From assembly GCA_903821685.1 (NCBI GenBank), contig CAIJLW010000013.1, positions 1 to 64,000 of the forward strand: 64,000 nucleotides of DNA. The letters are read 5' to 3'. The translations under genes and the position numbers were made by a program. Every line of letters starts with the position of its first letter. The first letter of the stretch is position 1. The DNA is from an uncultured Sphingomonadales bacterium (GTDB lineage Bacteria; Pseudomonadota; Alphaproteobacteria; Sphingomonadales; Sphingomonadaceae). The notes under the pieces were generated by a model. The model searched no databases, was not told the origin of the DNA, and worked only from the letters and a program-made list of their open reading frames with translations. Shown piece after piece: positions 10,121 through 20,352 of the stretch.

Positions 10121-12529
10121 TTGAATAAGATATCCCCGCCAACTGAGTTTCAGATGCTTGGTGGGGATGTCGATACGTCTCCTCGCCCACAGCTGCTGCA
10201 ATTGGCGGTTCTGTCTTTGGCAATTGTGCTGTCGCTTTTGATCCTGTGGTTTTCCACCAAAAGTGTAATATTGGTTGGATCCTGCAGCGCTGGGATCATC
10301 GCTGCTGCGGGGCTTATCCAATATTTCCGTGGCGGTCGTACAGCGGACAATAGGCAAGTGCTGTCCGTACCCGATTGGTCCATTACCCATGCCGCGACCC
10401 AGTCGAGCAATGCCGCCATCGCAATCAGCGACCGCGCAGGGCGCTTAGTGTGCGCCAACGACCATTTTACGATGGCCTTTCCCGGGCTAAAGGCGCCGCC
10501 CGATCTAGGTGTTGATGATGCCAGCCGCGTCGCGCTTGTCGAAGCCGGCCGCGCTGCTTGGCGCGACGGAAGCGCGGGCATTAATGCCATAAGGAAAGAG
10601 GGCCGCAGTTACAGCGTCAAGGTCGCAAGGGCAGGCTCGGCCGACGAGTATCTTTTGTGGCGCTTGGAAACTTTGGAACGGCTCGGCATTGAAAGCCGCG
10701 CTATTGAGCTGATATCCGGACGGATAGGTCGGGCTATGTCCAGCAGTGGCGTGATGGCGGTTGCCGTGGGCCCTGATGGCCGGGTGCGCAGCGCAAACGC
10801 GGCTTTTGCGTTGCGGGCGACGGGTGCTGGTGTCGAGACGACTAGCGGGCAGCTATTTGGTGACTTTGTGCGGATGGACGAAAAAGGCAGCGTATATTTT
10901 GATCGTGAGGGCCGCAGTGGTTTGCCGATCCGGTTGCTGCACATACCCTTGAATCAGAATGCTGCGGAAGGCGCGGCGCTGTTGCTCGCCGTCGATGAAG
11001 AGGGCGCTACAGTGGACCGTGGCCTGGCACTGGCGCATGTTGAGCAATTGTTGTCGACCTTGCCGCTGGGGCTCGCTCTCGTTGACCGTGACGGGCGCTT
11101 TCTATTCGCAAACGATGCCTTCGCCCGCGTTCTTGATGTCGAACCTACAAAACTGCCGCCTTATCCGGCTGACCTTGTCATTGGCGAAGACAAAGGGGCC
11201 GTCCTTGACAGCATCCGACGTTATGGCAGCGGTTCGATGACCTCGGGTGATATTGCTATCCGGTTGAAGGAACGGCCGGATGAGGTGATTGTGTTATCCA
11301 TCGCTGGGGTACGCGGGCTGGGTGACGCCGCCGTGCTGCTTGGGCTGAAAGACAACAGCGAAGAGATAATCCTGAAACGCCAAGTCGCGCAGCAGACGAA
11401 GATGGAATCCATCGGTCAACTGGCCGGCGGCGTAGCGCACGATTTTAACAATATTCTGACGGCGATTATAGGCTATTGCGATCTTATGCTGCTGCGCCAT
11501 CAATCGGGGGACAGCGACTATGACGATATCCAGCAGATCAAAAATAATTCAAATCGCGCAGCAAGCCTAACGCGACAATTGCTTGCTTTTTCGCGGCAGC
11601 AAACCCTGCGCCCGCAAATCCTGCAGCTCGCCAATGTGGTAGCCGATGTTTCGAGCCTCCTGAAGCGCTTGCTGGGTGCGACTGTGCGGCTAGAGGTGCA
11701 CCATGGACGCAATGTAGGCGCCGTGCGGGCCGACCCTGGGCAGCTAGAACAGGTGATCATCAACTTGGGCGTGAATGCGCGCGATGCGATGCCAAAGGGC
11801 GGCGTGGTGCACATCAGCACGGCCGCAGTCAGCCAAGGCGAAGTCTCTGCGATGGGTGGCGAATCCCTGCCCGTGGGTGACTATGTTCAGCTTTCGGTTG
11901 AAGACAGCGGTTTTGGTATTCCCAAAGAAAATTTGTCTAAGATATTCGAACCATTTTTTACAACTAAGGAAATAGGCAACGGAACTGGGCTTGGTCTGTC
12001 AACGGTATACGGTATCGTGAAACAATCGGGCGGGTTCATTTTCGCCGACTCGAAACCGGGGCAGGGCACACGTTTCGATATATTCCTACCTGTTCATCAC
12101 GGCGAAGCGGCCGCATCGGAAATCGCCAAGCGTGAATTGTATAAGCCAAAGGACTTGTGGGGCAGCGGCCGGATCTTGATTGTCGAGGACGAGGATATGG
12201 TCCGCGCAGTCGCAGAGCGCGCTCTCGTGCGGCAGGGCTATGTGGTCGAAACCGCAAGCGACGGCGAACAGGCGCTTGAGTTGTTTGCCGATGGGAAGCG
12301 CTATGACTTGGTGGTGTCGGACGTCGTGATGCCCAATTTGGACGGCCCATCGATGGCACGGCAATTGTGGGAGAACTATGGCGAGATCCGGTTGCTGTTC
12401 ATGTCGGGCTATGCCGAAGAGCAATTGCGCAAAACGATCAGCCTCGACAATGTATCGTTCTTGGCTAAGCCATTTTCCGTTCAGCAGATTGCGGAAGCTG
12501 TGCACGACGCGCTTGCGAAGGACGGTTAA
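10121..12529 (+). CDS. cckA: Hybrid sensor histidine kinase CckA
   Basis: An 802-aa hybrid kinase at the top of the CckA-ChpT-CtrA cell-cycle phosphorelay. Two membrane segments lie near residues 26-42 and 48-65, then PAS-like regions, then a HisKA domain with His440 in GGVAHDFNNILTAI, an ATP-binding domain (NLGVNARDAM, GNGTGLGLSTVYG), and a C-terminal receiver with Asp734 in VVSDVVMPNLDG. The HDFNN signature and the short N-terminal membrane anchor are typical of CckA. I use a TTG start because AGGAG at 10111-10115 is spaced five bases before it; an ATG at 10154 is a weaker alternative. Its phosphotransferase partner ChpT is encoded at 59680. Confidence 0.92.
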   Translation: MNKISPPTEFQMLGGDVDTSPRPQLLQLAVLSLAIVLSLLILWFSTKSVILVGSCSAGIIAAAGLIQYFRGGRTADNRQVLSVPDWSITHAATQSSNAAIAISDRAGRLVCANDHFTMAFPGLKAPPDLGVDDASRVALVEAGRAAWRDGSAGINAIRKEGRSYSVKVARAGSADEYLLWRLETLERLGIESRAIELISGRIGRAMSSSGVMAVAVGPDGRVRSANAAFALRATGAGVETTSGQLFGDFVRMDEKGSVYFDREGRSGLPIRLLHIPLNQNAAEGAALLLAVDEEGATVDRGLALAHVEQLLSTLPLGLALVDRDGRFLFANDAFARVLDVEPTKLPPYPADLVIGEDKGAVLDSIRRYGSGSMTSGDIAIRLKERPDEVIVLSIAGVRGLGDAAVLLGLKDNSEEIILKRQVAQQTKMESIGQLAGGVAHDFNNILTAIIGYCDLMLLRHQSGDSDYDDIQQIKNNSNRAASLTRQLLAFSRQQTLRPQILQLANVVADVSSLLKRLLGATVRLEVHHGRNVGAVRADPGQLEQVIINLGVNARDAMPKGGVVHISTAAVSQGEVSAMGGESLPVGDYVQLSVEDSGFGIPKENLSKIFEPFFTTKEIGNGTGLGLSTVYGIVKQSGGFIFADSKPGQGTRFDIFLPVHHGEAAASEIAKRELYKPKDLWGSGRILIVEDEDMVRAVAERALVRQGYVVETASDGEQALELFADGKRYDLVVSDVVMPNLDGPSMARQLWENYGEIRLLFMSGYAEEQLRKTISLDNVSFLAKPFSVQQIAEAVHDALAKDG

Positions 12530-12563
12530 GTTAGATATTGAAATAGCATAAATAATTTTTTTT

Positions 12564-12578
12564 GTTCTGCTCTTGTTC
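12564..12578 (+). promoter_or_regulatory. LexA operator (SOS box) upstream of recA
   Basis: The sequence GTTC-TGCTCTT-GTTC fits exactly the GTTC-N7-GTTC direct repeat bound by alphaproteobacterial LexA. It lies 78 bases before the recA ATG, as expected for an SOS-regulated recA. The second half-site also forms the left arm of a perfect inverted repeat, GTTCTTTTAGAAC (12575-12587). Confidence 0.85.
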
Positions 12579-12655
12579 TTTTAGAACAGAAGGTGTACAC
12601 GACTGTTATTCCGGAAGGGTTTTCGGAACCAGGCATGACGCTAAGGAGTGGAAAA

Positions 12656-13735
12656 ATGGCAGCAAGTCTCAAAATTATTGACGGGAATCAGGCAAACGGT
12701 ATGAAAAATTCGGAACGTGAAAAGGCACTAGAAGCAGCCTTGGCGCAGATTGATCGCGCATTCGGCAAGGGTTCGGCGATGAAGCTGGGCAGCCGTGAAG
12801 CGATTAGCATTGATGCTGTGTCGACTGGCTCGCTTGGGCTCGACATAGCGCTTGGCATTGGCGGATTGCCAAAAGGCCGCGTGATTGAAATTTATGGCCC
12901 TGAAAGCTCGGGTAAGACAACGCTGACCTTGCACGTAATTGCAGAGGCGCAGAAGGCGGGTGGTACCGCTGCATTCATCGACGCGGAGCATGCGCTTGAC
13001 CCCGGCTATGCCAAGAAGCTTGGTGTGGATATCGACAATTTGATCGTGTCTCAGCCGGATACGGGTGAGCAGGCGCTTGAGATCGCCGATACGCTCGTGC
13101 GTTCAAACGCGGTGGATATCATTGTGATCGACTCAGTGGCTGCACTCGTTCCACGCGCAGAAATCGAAGGCGAGATGGGCGATAGCCATGTTGGTCTGCA
13201 AGCGCGATTGATGAGCCAAGCGCTCCGCAAAATCACCGGCTCGATAAGCCGTTCGAACTGCATGGTTATTTTCATCAACCAGATTCGTATGAAGATTGGT
13301 GTGATGTACGGTTCGCCTGAAACGACAACGGGCGGCAATGCGTTGAAATTTTATGCGTCGGTGCGTTTGGACATTCGCCGCACGGGCCAAATCAAGGCAG
13401 GTGAAGATATTGTGGGCAACACGACCCGGGTGAAGGTTGTGAAGAACAAGGTGGCTCCGCCGTTTAAGCAGGTCGAATTTGACATCATGTATGGCGAAGG
13501 CATTTCCAAAACGGGTGAACTGCTCGATCTGGGTGTGAAGGCCGGATTGGTTGAGAAATCGGGTAGCTGGTTCAGCTATGATTCGATTCGTATCGGGCAA
13601 GGTCGCGAGAATTCGAAAAGTTACCTGACTGAAAATCCTGAAGTTGCGGCGCGGTTGGAAGCAGCCATCCGCGGAAAGACGGAAGAAGTGGCTGAGGTCC
13701 TGATGACAGGCCCCGAAGCGGACGACGACGTTTAA
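12656..13735 (+). CDS. recA: Recombinase RecA
   Basis: A 359-aa RecA, which forms ATP-dependent filaments on single-stranded DNA, drives strand exchange and triggers LexA self-cleavage. The Walker A motif GPESSGKT is at residues 81-88, the Walker B region reads [11 protein letters not shown], and the L2 loop region ([13 protein letters not shown], then [16 protein letters not shown]) is complete. The ATG at 12656 has a strong ribosome-binding site (AAGGAG at 12643-12648), so the 21-codon longer open frame is not used. The C-terminus is acidic (EADDDV), as usual. The LexA box upstream implies induction by DNA damage. A hairpin follows at 13793. Confidence 0.98.
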   Translation: MAASLKIIDGNQANGMKNSEREKALEAALAQIDRAFGKGSAMKLGSREAISIDAVSTGSLGLDIALGIGGLPKGRVIEIYGPESSGKTTLTLHVIAEAQKAGGTAAFIDAEHALDPGYAKKLGVDIDNLIVSQPDTGEQALEIADTLVRSNAVDIIVIDSVAALVPRAEIEGEMGDSHVGLQARLMSQALRKITGSISRSNCMVIFINQIRMKIGVMYGSPETTTGGNALKFYASVRLDIRRTGQIKAGEDIVGNTTRVKVVKNKVAPPFKQVEFDIMYGEGISKTGELLDLGVKAGLVEKSGSWFSYDSIRIGQGRENSKSYLTENPEVAARLEAAIRGKTEEVAEVLMTGPEADDDV

Positions 13736-13792
13736 GGCGACGGCTTCCCTTTTTTAAGAACAAGCGCGGCCTTGCCTGAGGCTGCCGCTTTC

Positions 13793-13822
13793 GACCCGCC
13801 CTGGTCCACCCTGGGGCGGGTC
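13793..13822 (+). terminator. Possible terminator after recA
   Basis: A 9-base-pair GC-rich stem, GACCCGCCC paired with GGGCGGGTC, encloses a 12-base loop and is followed by a broken T stretch (ATTTGTGTTT). It lies 58 bases after the recA stop. The T tract is poor, so termination may be partial. Confidence 0.5.
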
Positions 13823-13926
13823 ATTTGTGTTTGCATGGGTTGAGGCTTCGCTATTGGGGCGCATATACATAAAGCTAGGGCCGCACGAGACTTGACAGAT
13901 ATGATAGCGGCGGCCCAACTGCCCGT

Positions 13927-14745
13927 ATGAAGCCTATCATTCATCTTATTGGATTACCCACCGACCAAAACAGCTCATTCGCGCGTGGTGCTGCCCTTGC
14001 ACCTGCCGCAATCCGCGCGGCCTTGTGGAGCGATCGGGGCAATCTGTTTACGCAGTCGGGCCATGAAATCGGCACAGATATTGCGTTCAAAGACCTTGGC
14101 GATCTGCCGCTGTCGGACGTCGACTGTGCTGCCGATGATGCGATAATCAAAAAGGCGGTCACTGAGACTATGGATGTGGGTGGGATACCACTATCACTCG
14201 GCGGTGATCATGCCGTAACGTATCCAATCGTCGCGACGTTGGCAGGACGGCATGGACCGCTTAACATCCTGCATTTTGATGCGCATCCAGATATCTATGC
14301 TGATTTTGAAGGTAACCCGCGCAGCCACGCATCACCTTTTGCACGGATATTGGAAGCGGGTCATGCAAGGCGCCTAGTACAGGTTGGTGTTCGCACATTG
14401 AACACGCATTGCCGCGAACAGGCCGAACGCTACAATGTCGAAATACTGCCAATGTTGAATTTCCAAACAGCACAAGTGCCAGTACTTGAAGGCCCATTGT
14501 ATATTAGCATTGACCTTGACGGCATTGACCCGTCCGAAGCGCCTGGTGTGGCGCATCCAGAGCCCGGTGGTTTAACGATACGCGAGCTATTGTCCGTTCT
14601 TGCCAAACAGAAGGCGTACATTGTTGGTGCAGACATTGTGGAACTTAACCCCACGCGCGATGTGAACGACATTACCGCTATCGTCGCAGCCAAGCTTGTG
14701 CGGGAAGTTGCCGCACACATACATCAAAATAACGACCAGTCATAA
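13927..14745 (+). CDS. Arginase/agmatinase family ureohydrolase
   Basis: A 272-aa binuclear manganese ureohydrolase. All metal-ligand motifs are present: His95 in GGDHA, Asp118-His120-Asp122 in DAHPD, and Asp196 and Asp198 in SIDLDGIDP. The enzyme should split urea from a guanidino compound; whether arginine, agmatine or guanidinobutyrate is used cannot be read from these motifs. The protein is somewhat shorter than typical arginases (about 300 aa). It is followed closely by a glutathione transferase gene (11 bases), which suggests cotranscription but no shared pathway. Confidence 0.85.
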   Translation: MKPIIHLIGLPTDQNSSFARGAALAPAAIRAALWSDRGNLFTQSGHEIGTDIAFKDLGDLPLSDVDCAADDAIIKKAVTETMDVGGIPLSLGGDHAVTYPIVATLAGRHGPLNILHFDAHPDIYADFEGNPRSHASPFARILEAGHARRLVQVGVRTLNTHCREQAERYNVEILPMLNFQTAQVPVLEGPLYISIDLDGIDPSEAPGVAHPEPGGLTIRELLSVLAKQKAYIVGADIVELNPTRDVNDITAIVAAKLVREVAAHIHQNNDQS

Positions 14746-14756
14746 AGGGAACAGCC

Positions 14757-15383
14757 ATGAGCATCATTGTACACCATCTCAATAACTCCCGTTCGCAGCG
14801 CATTTTGTGGTTGCTCGAAGAGTTGAATCTTCCTTATGACATCCGCCATCATGCGCGCGATGCGGTGACCAATCTCGCGCCAGATGCGCTCTTAATGGTC
14901 CATCCATTAGGCAAGTCGCCAATGATTGAAGATGACGGGAAACTGATTTTCGAATCCGCCGCCATCGTGGAATATCTTTGCGAACGTCATAATGGGGGGA
15001 AGCTTGTCCCAGCGCGCGGTACCGATCTGCATATCCGCTACCTAGAATTCATGCACTTTGCCGAAGGTTCGGTGATGACGCCAATCTTGCTTAACCTTTA
15101 CACCGCGCGCTTGGGCGAAGCTGCTGCGCCTTTGCACCCGCGTATCCAGCAACAATTGGACAGCCATTTTGCGTTTATGGATGAGACCCTTAGAGCCACA
15201 GGTTGGTTTGTGGGGGACAGCCTGACCGGCGCCGATATCATGATGAGCTTTCCCGCCGAAGCGGCCGTCAAAATGGGGAAGGCAGCAAGCCTACCAAACC
15301 TCTCGGCTTTTGTCGAAAAAATCCACGCACGCCCCGCGTTTCAAACCGCATTGGAAAAAGGCGGGCCTTATGCCTATGCATAA
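14757..15383 (+). CDS. Glutathione S-transferase family protein
   Basis: A 208-aa cytosolic GST. The thioredoxin-like N-terminal domain (about 1-80) has VHHLNNSRSQRILWLLEEL, with Ser near the catalytic position, and the glutathione-binding GKSPMIEDDG and ESAAIVEYL segments. The C-terminal all-helical domain contains the TGADIMMSFPAE N-capping-type segment. The substrate is unknown. A GGGA ribosome-binding site precedes the ATG. It follows the arginase-family gene by 11 bases. Confidence 0.9.
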   Translation: MSIIVHHLNNSRSQRILWLLEELNLPYDIRHHARDAVTNLAPDALLMVHPLGKSPMIEDDGKLIFESAAIVEYLCERHNGGKLVPARGTDLHIRYLEFMHFAEGSVMTPILLNLYTARLGEAAAPLHPRIQQQLDSHFAFMDETLRATGWFVGDSLTGADIMMSFPAEAAVKMGKAASLPNLSAFVEKIHARPAFQTALEKGGPYAYA

Positions 15384-15446
15384 TGGCTCCCTAAACTGCA
15401 TATCTGGCTTGCAGCATAGCGAGACGTTCCCTAAGTCGCTGACACT

Positions 15447-18089
15447 ATGACATCGACCAATGATATCCGCCGCGGCTTCCTCGATTATTTCGGTGGCGCC
15501 AAACATGACGTGGTGCAGTCTGCTCCACTCGTGCCGTATAACGACCCGACATTGATGTTCGTCAATGCCGGGATGGTGCCGTTCAAAAATGTGTTCACTG
15601 GTCTTGAAAGCCGCGAAACGCCGCGTGCAGCTTCAAGCCAGAAATGCGTGCGTGCAGGCGGCAAGCATAACGATCTAGACAATGTCGGGTACACGGCGCG
15701 CCATCACACATTTTTTGAAATGCTCGGCAATTTCTCGTTCGGCGATTATTTTAAAGAACAAGCGATCACTCACGCATGGACGTTGCTTACTAAAGAATGG
15801 GGTCTTGACCCGTCGCGTTTAACGACCACCGTTTATCATACGGATGACGAGGCGTTTGACCTGTGGCGCAAGATTGCCGGGCTTCCCGAAGAACGCATCA
15901 TCCGGATTTCGACCAACGATAACTTCTGGTCAATGGGCGACACTGGACCTTGTGGGCCATGCAGCGAAATATTTTATGACCATGGCGATCATATTTTCGG
16001 GGGACCGCCGGGAAGCCCCGATGAGGATGGCGACCGTTTTGTCGAAATATGGAACCTCGTGTTCATGCAGTTCGAGCGGCAGGATGATGGGACGGACGTG
16101 CCATTGCCCAAGCCATCGATCGACACGGGCATGGGGCTTGAGCGCATCGCAGCGGTCATGCAGGGCGTCCCGGACAATTACGACACAGATACCTTCAAAG
16201 CACTCATCAACGCCTCTGAAGAGCTCACAGGCACAAAAGCTGTCGGCGAGCAAAAGGCAAGCCATCGCGTGATCGCAGACCATCTGCGGTCGACAAGCTT
16301 CTTGCTGGCCGATGGTGTGATGCCGTCCAATGAAGGCCGCGGCTATGTCTTGCGCCGGATCATGCGCCGGGCGATGCGCCACGCCCATATTCTTGGCGCG
16401 AAAGAGCCGCTGATGCACCGTCTGGTTGGCAGTCTTGCCGCCGAAATGGGGGCGGCTTATCCCGAACTCTTGCGCGCGCAGCCGTTGATTGAAGCAACGT
16501 TAAAGCAGGAAGAGACACAATTCCGCCGGACGCTCGATAAGGGCATTAAGCTGCTTGATGAGGCAACCGCGGGTATGACGTCGGGCGATATTTTAGCGGG
16601 CGATACCGCGTTTAAGCTCTATGACACGTTCGGTTTTCCATATGATCTCACTGAAGACGCGCTGCGTGCGCAGGGCTTTGGCATTGATCAGGCTGGCTTT
16701 GAAACCGCGATGAATAATCAAAAAGCGATGGCACGCGCCGCTTGGAAGGGTTCTGGCGCCAAGGCATCTGATGATGTGTGGTTCGACATTGCCGAACGCG
16801 CCGGCGCGACCGAATTCACTGGCTATGCCGCAAGCGAAGGCGAGGGGCAGGTGGTGGCTCTCGTTAAAGACGGCATCGAAGTGCAATCGGCAGCGGCCAA
16901 CGACGCCGTTACTGTCATTACCAATCAAACACCCTTTTATGGCGAAAGCGGCGGCCAGATGGGCGATGCTGGCGTTATTTCAAGCAGCAATATGCGCGGT
17001 GAAGTAACGGACACCGCAAAGCCACTCGGGCGTTTGCATGCGCATCAGGTGACAATTGGTACTGGCGAGATCAAGGTTGGCGATTTTGTCACGTTGAAGA
17101 TCGACCCTGAACGCCGTGATTCATTACGCGCGAACCATAGCGCCACGCATTTGCTGCATGCATCGCTGCGCAATCGTCTTGGCGAGCATGTGACGCAAAA
17201 GGGCAGCTTGGTTGCGCCAGACCGCTTGCGCTTCGACTTCTCGCATAATCAGGCAGTTGGTCCACAAGAAATTGCGCTGATTGAGGCTGACGTGAATGCG
17301 CAAATCCGCGGGAACCAAGCGGTCACAACCCGGTTGATGACCCCGGATGATGCCGTGGCCGCTGGTGCGCTTGCATTGTTCGGTGAGAAATATGGCGACG
17401 AGGTCCGCGTTTTGACGATGGGCAAAACGGACGATAGCCATTACTCGCTCGAACTATGCGGAGGCACCCATGTTAACGCATTGGGTGACATTGCTTTGTT
17501 CACGATCGTATCCGAAGGTGCTGTGGCAAGCGGCATCCGCCGTATCGAGGCGCTGACCGGAGAGGCCGCACGCTTGTGGCTTGTTGGCCGTGAAACACAA
17601 TTGAAGAACGTGGCCGCGATGTTGAAGACCGCGCCAGACGAAGTAGGCGTGCGCATCGAAACACTCATTAGTGAGCGCAAGCGGATGGAAAAAGAGCTTT
17701 CCGAAGCGAAGAACGCATTGGCGCTGTCCGGTGGCAGCGGCCCCAAGGCCGAAGCCGAGCAAATCGGTGATGTCACTTTCATGGGGCAGGTCATCGCTGG
17801 AATTGAACCGAAGGCTCTCCGCGGCCTCGCGGATGAGCAGATGAAGGCCATCGGCACGGGCATCGTGGCGATCATTGCTGCCAATGAAAACAGCAATACT
17901 GTTGTGGTCGCAGTATCACCTGCTTTGCATGGCACAGTGACGGCGCCAGATCTTGTGCGTGCGGCAACCGAAGCCATGGGTGCGCAAGGCGGTGGCGGGC
18001 GCCCTGATATGGCGCAAGGTGGCGGTCCAGCGGGCGCTGAACTGGCGCAGGCCGCGTTGGATGCGATCAAGGCGAAGATAGCCGGTTAA
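15447..18089 (+). CDS. alaS: Alanine--tRNA ligase
   Basis: An 880-aa class II alanyl-tRNA synthetase. The catalytic core begins with [13 protein letters not shown] and [18 protein letters not shown]; the editing domain carries the zinc-type motif His564-x3-His568 and Cys671-x3-His675 (CGGTH), used to clear mischarged Ser and Gly. The C-terminal C-Ala domain ends in a glycine-rich [13 protein letters not shown] stretch as in the family. Length is typical. The ATG at 15447 begins at the usual N-terminus. Confidence 0.98.
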   Translation: MTSTNDIRRGFLDYFGGAKHDVVQSAPLVPYNDPTLMFVNAGMVPFKNVFTGLESRETPRAASSQKCVRAGGKHNDLDNVGYTARHHTFFEMLGNFSFGDYFKEQAITHAWTLLTKEWGLDPSRLTTTVYHTDDEAFDLWRKIAGLPEERIIRISTNDNFWSMGDTGPCGPCSEIFYDHGDHIFGGPPGSPDEDGDRFVEIWNLVFMQFERQDDGTDVPLPKPSIDTGMGLERIAAVMQGVPDNYDTDTFKALINASEELTGTKAVGEQKASHRVIADHLRSTSFLLADGVMPSNEGRGYVLRRIMRRAMRHAHILGAKEPLMHRLVGSLAAEMGAAYPELLRAQPLIEATLKQEETQFRRTLDKGIKLLDEATAGMTSGDILAGDTAFKLYDTFGFPYDLTEDALRAQGFGIDQAGFETAMNNQKAMARAAWKGSGAKASDDVWFDIAERAGATEFTGYAASEGEGQVVALVKDGIEVQSAAANDAVTVITNQTPFYGESGGQMGDAGVISSSNMRGEVTDTAKPLGRLHAHQVTIGTGEIKVGDFVTLKIDPERRDSLRANHSATHLLHASLRNRLGEHVTQKGSLVAPDRLRFDFSHNQAVGPQEIALIEADVNAQIRGNQAVTTRLMTPDDAVAAGALALFGEKYGDEVRVLTMGKTDDSHYSLELCGGTHVNALGDIALFTIVSEGAVASGIRRIEALTGEAARLWLVGRETQLKNVAAMLKTAPDEVGVRIETLISERKRMEKELSEAKNALALSGGSGPKAEAEQIGDVTFMGQVIAGIEPKALRGLADEQMKAIGTGIVAIIAANENSNTVVVAVSPALHGTVTAPDLVRAATEAMGAQGGGGRPDMAQGGGPAGAELAQAALDAIKAKIAG

Positions 18090-18195
18090 GAGGTGAGTTT
18101 AAGTTTGGGGCTTCTTCAAGGCCTCCAGCTTGCTATATCTCCCGCCTGAAATGTACCTTTCCAATGTGCTGCATGATTAGGGTAGGGCAATAAAA

Positions 18196-18221
18196 AAGCG
18201 CGGGAGTTGCCGCCCGCGCTT
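18196..18221 (-). terminator. Intrinsic terminator of icd
   Basis: A 9-base-pair stem AAGCGCGGG/CCCGCGCTT with an 8-base loop. Read on the minus strand it is followed directly by a run of T (complement of the A run at 18192-18197). It lies 24 bases past the icd stop, and may also act weakly on alaS transcripts arriving from the other side. Confidence 0.85.
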
Positions 18222-18244
18222 CGATGTTTTTAAAGGGTTTGGCG

Positions 18245-19465
18245 TTACATCCAGCTACCCATTTTGATTTCGAGATTGGCGCGCACTTGCTCGAAGAATT
18301 GCTCCGTGGTCATCCACGCCTGATCCGGTCCGATCAGAATCGCGAGATCCTTGGTCATATGGCCGTCTTCAACAGTCTGGATGCACACTTCCTCAAGCGT
18401 TTCTGCAAAACGCGTTACATCCGGCGTTTCGTCAAATTTGCCACGGAATTTCAGACCGCCAGTCCATGCGAAGATTGACGCAATCGGGTTGGTAGACGTT
18501 GCCTTGCCCTGTTGATGCTGGCGGAAGTGGCGTGTGACCGTGCCGTGCGCGGCTTCTGCTTCAACGGTCTTGCCATCTGGCGTCATCAGGATGGACGTCA
18601 TAAGGCCAAGAGAACCAAAGCCCTGCGCAACCTGATCGGACTGCACGTCGCCGTCATAATTTTTACAAGCCCAGATGAACTTTCCTGACCATTTAAGGGC
18701 CGAAGCAACCATATCATCGATCAAACGATGTTCGTAGACAATGCCCAGTTCCTTGAACTTTTCGGCGAATTCTGCCTCGAACACCTCCTGGAACAGGTCC
18801 TTGAACCGACCATCATAATATTTCAGGATCGTATTCTTGGTGGACAGATAGACCGGCCATTCGCGGGTCACGCCATAATTCAACGACGCCCGCGCAAAGT
18901 CGCGGATCGAATCGTCGAGATTGTACATCGCCAGTGCAACGCCGGGTGACGGGTAACGAAACACTTCTTCGTCAATCCGCTGGCCATCATCACCATCCCA
19001 CACAAGACGAAGCGTGCCAGGACCAGGGACGAGGAAATCGGTTGCGCGATATTGGTCACCAAAAGCATGGCGGCCAATAACAATTGGGTCCGTCCAGCCA
19101 GGGATCAAGCGCGGTACGTTATCAATGACGATGGGTTCACGGAAGACGACGCCACCAAGGATATTGCGGATGGTGCCGTTGGGTGATTTCCACATTTTCT
19201 GTAGGCCGAATTCTTCCACGCGGGCCTCATCTGGCGTAATAGTAGCGCATTTCACGCCTACGCCGAACTCGCGAATGGCATTGGCGGATTCAACGGTAAC
19301 CTTGTCATTGGTCTTGTCCCGATATTCCATGCCTAAATCATAATATTTAAGGTCGATATCGAGATATGGCAAAATGAGACGTTCGCGTATCCACTCCCAA
19401 ATGATACGAGTCATCTCGTCGCCATCGAGTTCAACGACCGGGTTCTTGACCTTAATTTTCGCCAT
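18245..19465 (-). CDS. icd: NADP-dependent isocitrate dehydrogenase
   Basis: A 406-aa isocitrate dehydrogenase of the dimeric, eukaryote-like type common in alphaproteobacteria. It converts isocitrate to 2-oxoglutarate and CO2 with NADP in the TCA cycle. Recognisable segments are [14 protein letters not shown] at the N-terminus, the substrate loop [13 protein letters not shown], the metal region YDGDVQSD, and the cofactor-binding [15 protein letters not shown]. The start at 19465 gives the family N-terminus [13 protein letters not shown] strong terminator follows at 18196-18221. It stands alone and is divergent from psd. Confidence 0.97.
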   Translation of the reverse strand: MAKIKVKNPVVELDGDEMTRIIWEWIRERLILPYLDIDLKYYDLGMEYRDKTNDKVTVESANAIREFGVGVKCATITPDEARVEEFGLQKMWKSPNGTIRNILGGVVFREPIVIDNVPRLIPGWTDPIVIGRHAFGDQYRATDFLVPGPGTLRLVWDGDDGQRIDEEVFRYPSPGVALAMYNLDDSIRDFARASLNYGVTREWPVYLSTKNTILKYYDGRFKDLFQEVFEAEFAEKFKELGIVYEHRLIDDMVASALKWSGKFIWACKNYDGDVQSDQVAQGFGSLGLMTSILMTPDGKTVEAEAAHGTVTRHFRQHQQGKATSTNPIASIFAWTGGLKFRGKFDETPDVTRFAETLEEVCIQTVEDGHMTKDLAILIGPDQAWMTTEQFFEQVRANLEIKMGSWM

Positions 19466-19617
19466 GGCAGATAGAGCTTTCCATTAGGGAGATGGGTTGT
19501 TGAGCGGTGCCATAGCAAAGTCTGCCATTTGTTCAACCACCACCCTGATATTGTTGGAAGATGGTGGAACTGGCATCTAAGGTTGTAAGATTGCGACGTA
19601 TCCCCTAGCTAGACCTT

Positions 19618-20352
19618 ATGAGCAGACAAGAATTGACAAACCGGGGCTCCGGGGTTGCGAAATGGTCGTTTCCTCCCATTCACCCCGAGGGCCGTAAATT
19701 CGGACTTATCGCCGCTTGCATAACCCTGTTTTTTGCCTTTATGGCTTGGGAAACGCTGGCATGGCCCATGGGCGCCGTCACTGTTTGGACATTGTCATTC
19801 TTCCGTGATCCAGCGCGTGCGACACCCATTGATGAACGCTTTGTTGTCGCGCCGGCCGATGGGCTTGTGACCTTAATCGAAAAAGTACAGCCGCCTGTTG
19901 AATTGCGCGGACCTGATGGACTTGGCGACCAGCCAATGACCAGAGTGTCGATTTTTATGAGCGTGTTTGATGTGCACATCAACCGGACACCCATTCGCGG
20001 CACAATCAAGCGCGTTGTGTATATTGCCGGAAAATTTCTGAATGCTGATCTTGATAAGGCCAGCGAGGAAAACGAACGCCAGCATTTCCTTGTTGAACGC
20101 AGCGATGGTGTCCGCATTGGTTTTACACAAATCGCCGGATTGGTTGCGCGCCGCATCGTTGCCTTCGTCAAAGAAGGGGACAGCGTTGCCAATGGCCAAC
20201 GTGTCGGCCTTATCCGTTTTGGCAGCCGTGTTGACGTTTATTTGCCCCATGGCACGTCTTCGCGGGTCATAAAGGGCCAGCGTTGCGTCGCTGGTGAAAC
20301 GGTTCTCGCTGAAATCGGCGTGGATCAGGACCTGATTGCCGTCGCGCATTGA
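19618..20352 (+). CDS. psd: Phosphatidylserine decarboxylase proenzyme
   Basis: A 244-aa short-type (PSD-A) enzyme that makes phosphatidylethanolamine. It is an inner-membrane pyruvoyl enzyme; self-cleavage should occur between Gly202 and Ser203 in RFGSRVDVY, the place of the LGST motif in other bacteria. Hydrophobic N-terminal segments (about residues 30-60) fit membrane association, and HINRTPIRG carries the conserved histidine. Its stop overlaps the start of pssA by one base, so the two consecutive steps of phosphatidylethanolamine synthesis are coupled. Confidence 0.95.
   Translation: MSRQELTNRGSGVAKWSFPPIHPEGRKFGLIAACITLFFAFMAWETLAWPMGAVTVWTLSFFRDPARATPIDERFVVAPADGLVTLIEKVQPPVELRGPDGLGDQPMTRVSIFMSVFDVHINRTPIRGTIKRVVYIAGKFLNADLDKASEENERQHFLVERSDGVRIGFTQIAGLVARRIVAFVKEGDSVANGQRVGLIRFGSRVDVYLPHGTSSRVIKGQRCVAGETVLAEIGVDQDLIAVAH

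Noticed and set aside
13732-13944. Minus-strand open frame of 70 codons between recA and the arginase-family gene
   Set aside because: No recognisable domain or start signal, and it contains the recA terminator hairpin.
15581-15596. GTTC-N8-GTTC inside alaS as a LexA site
   Set aside because: The spacing is eight, not seven, and it lies inside a coding region.
17441-18070. 209-codon minus-strand open frame inside alaS
   Set aside because: Antisense shadow of alaS, rich in Ala, Pro and Ser from GC-rich codons.
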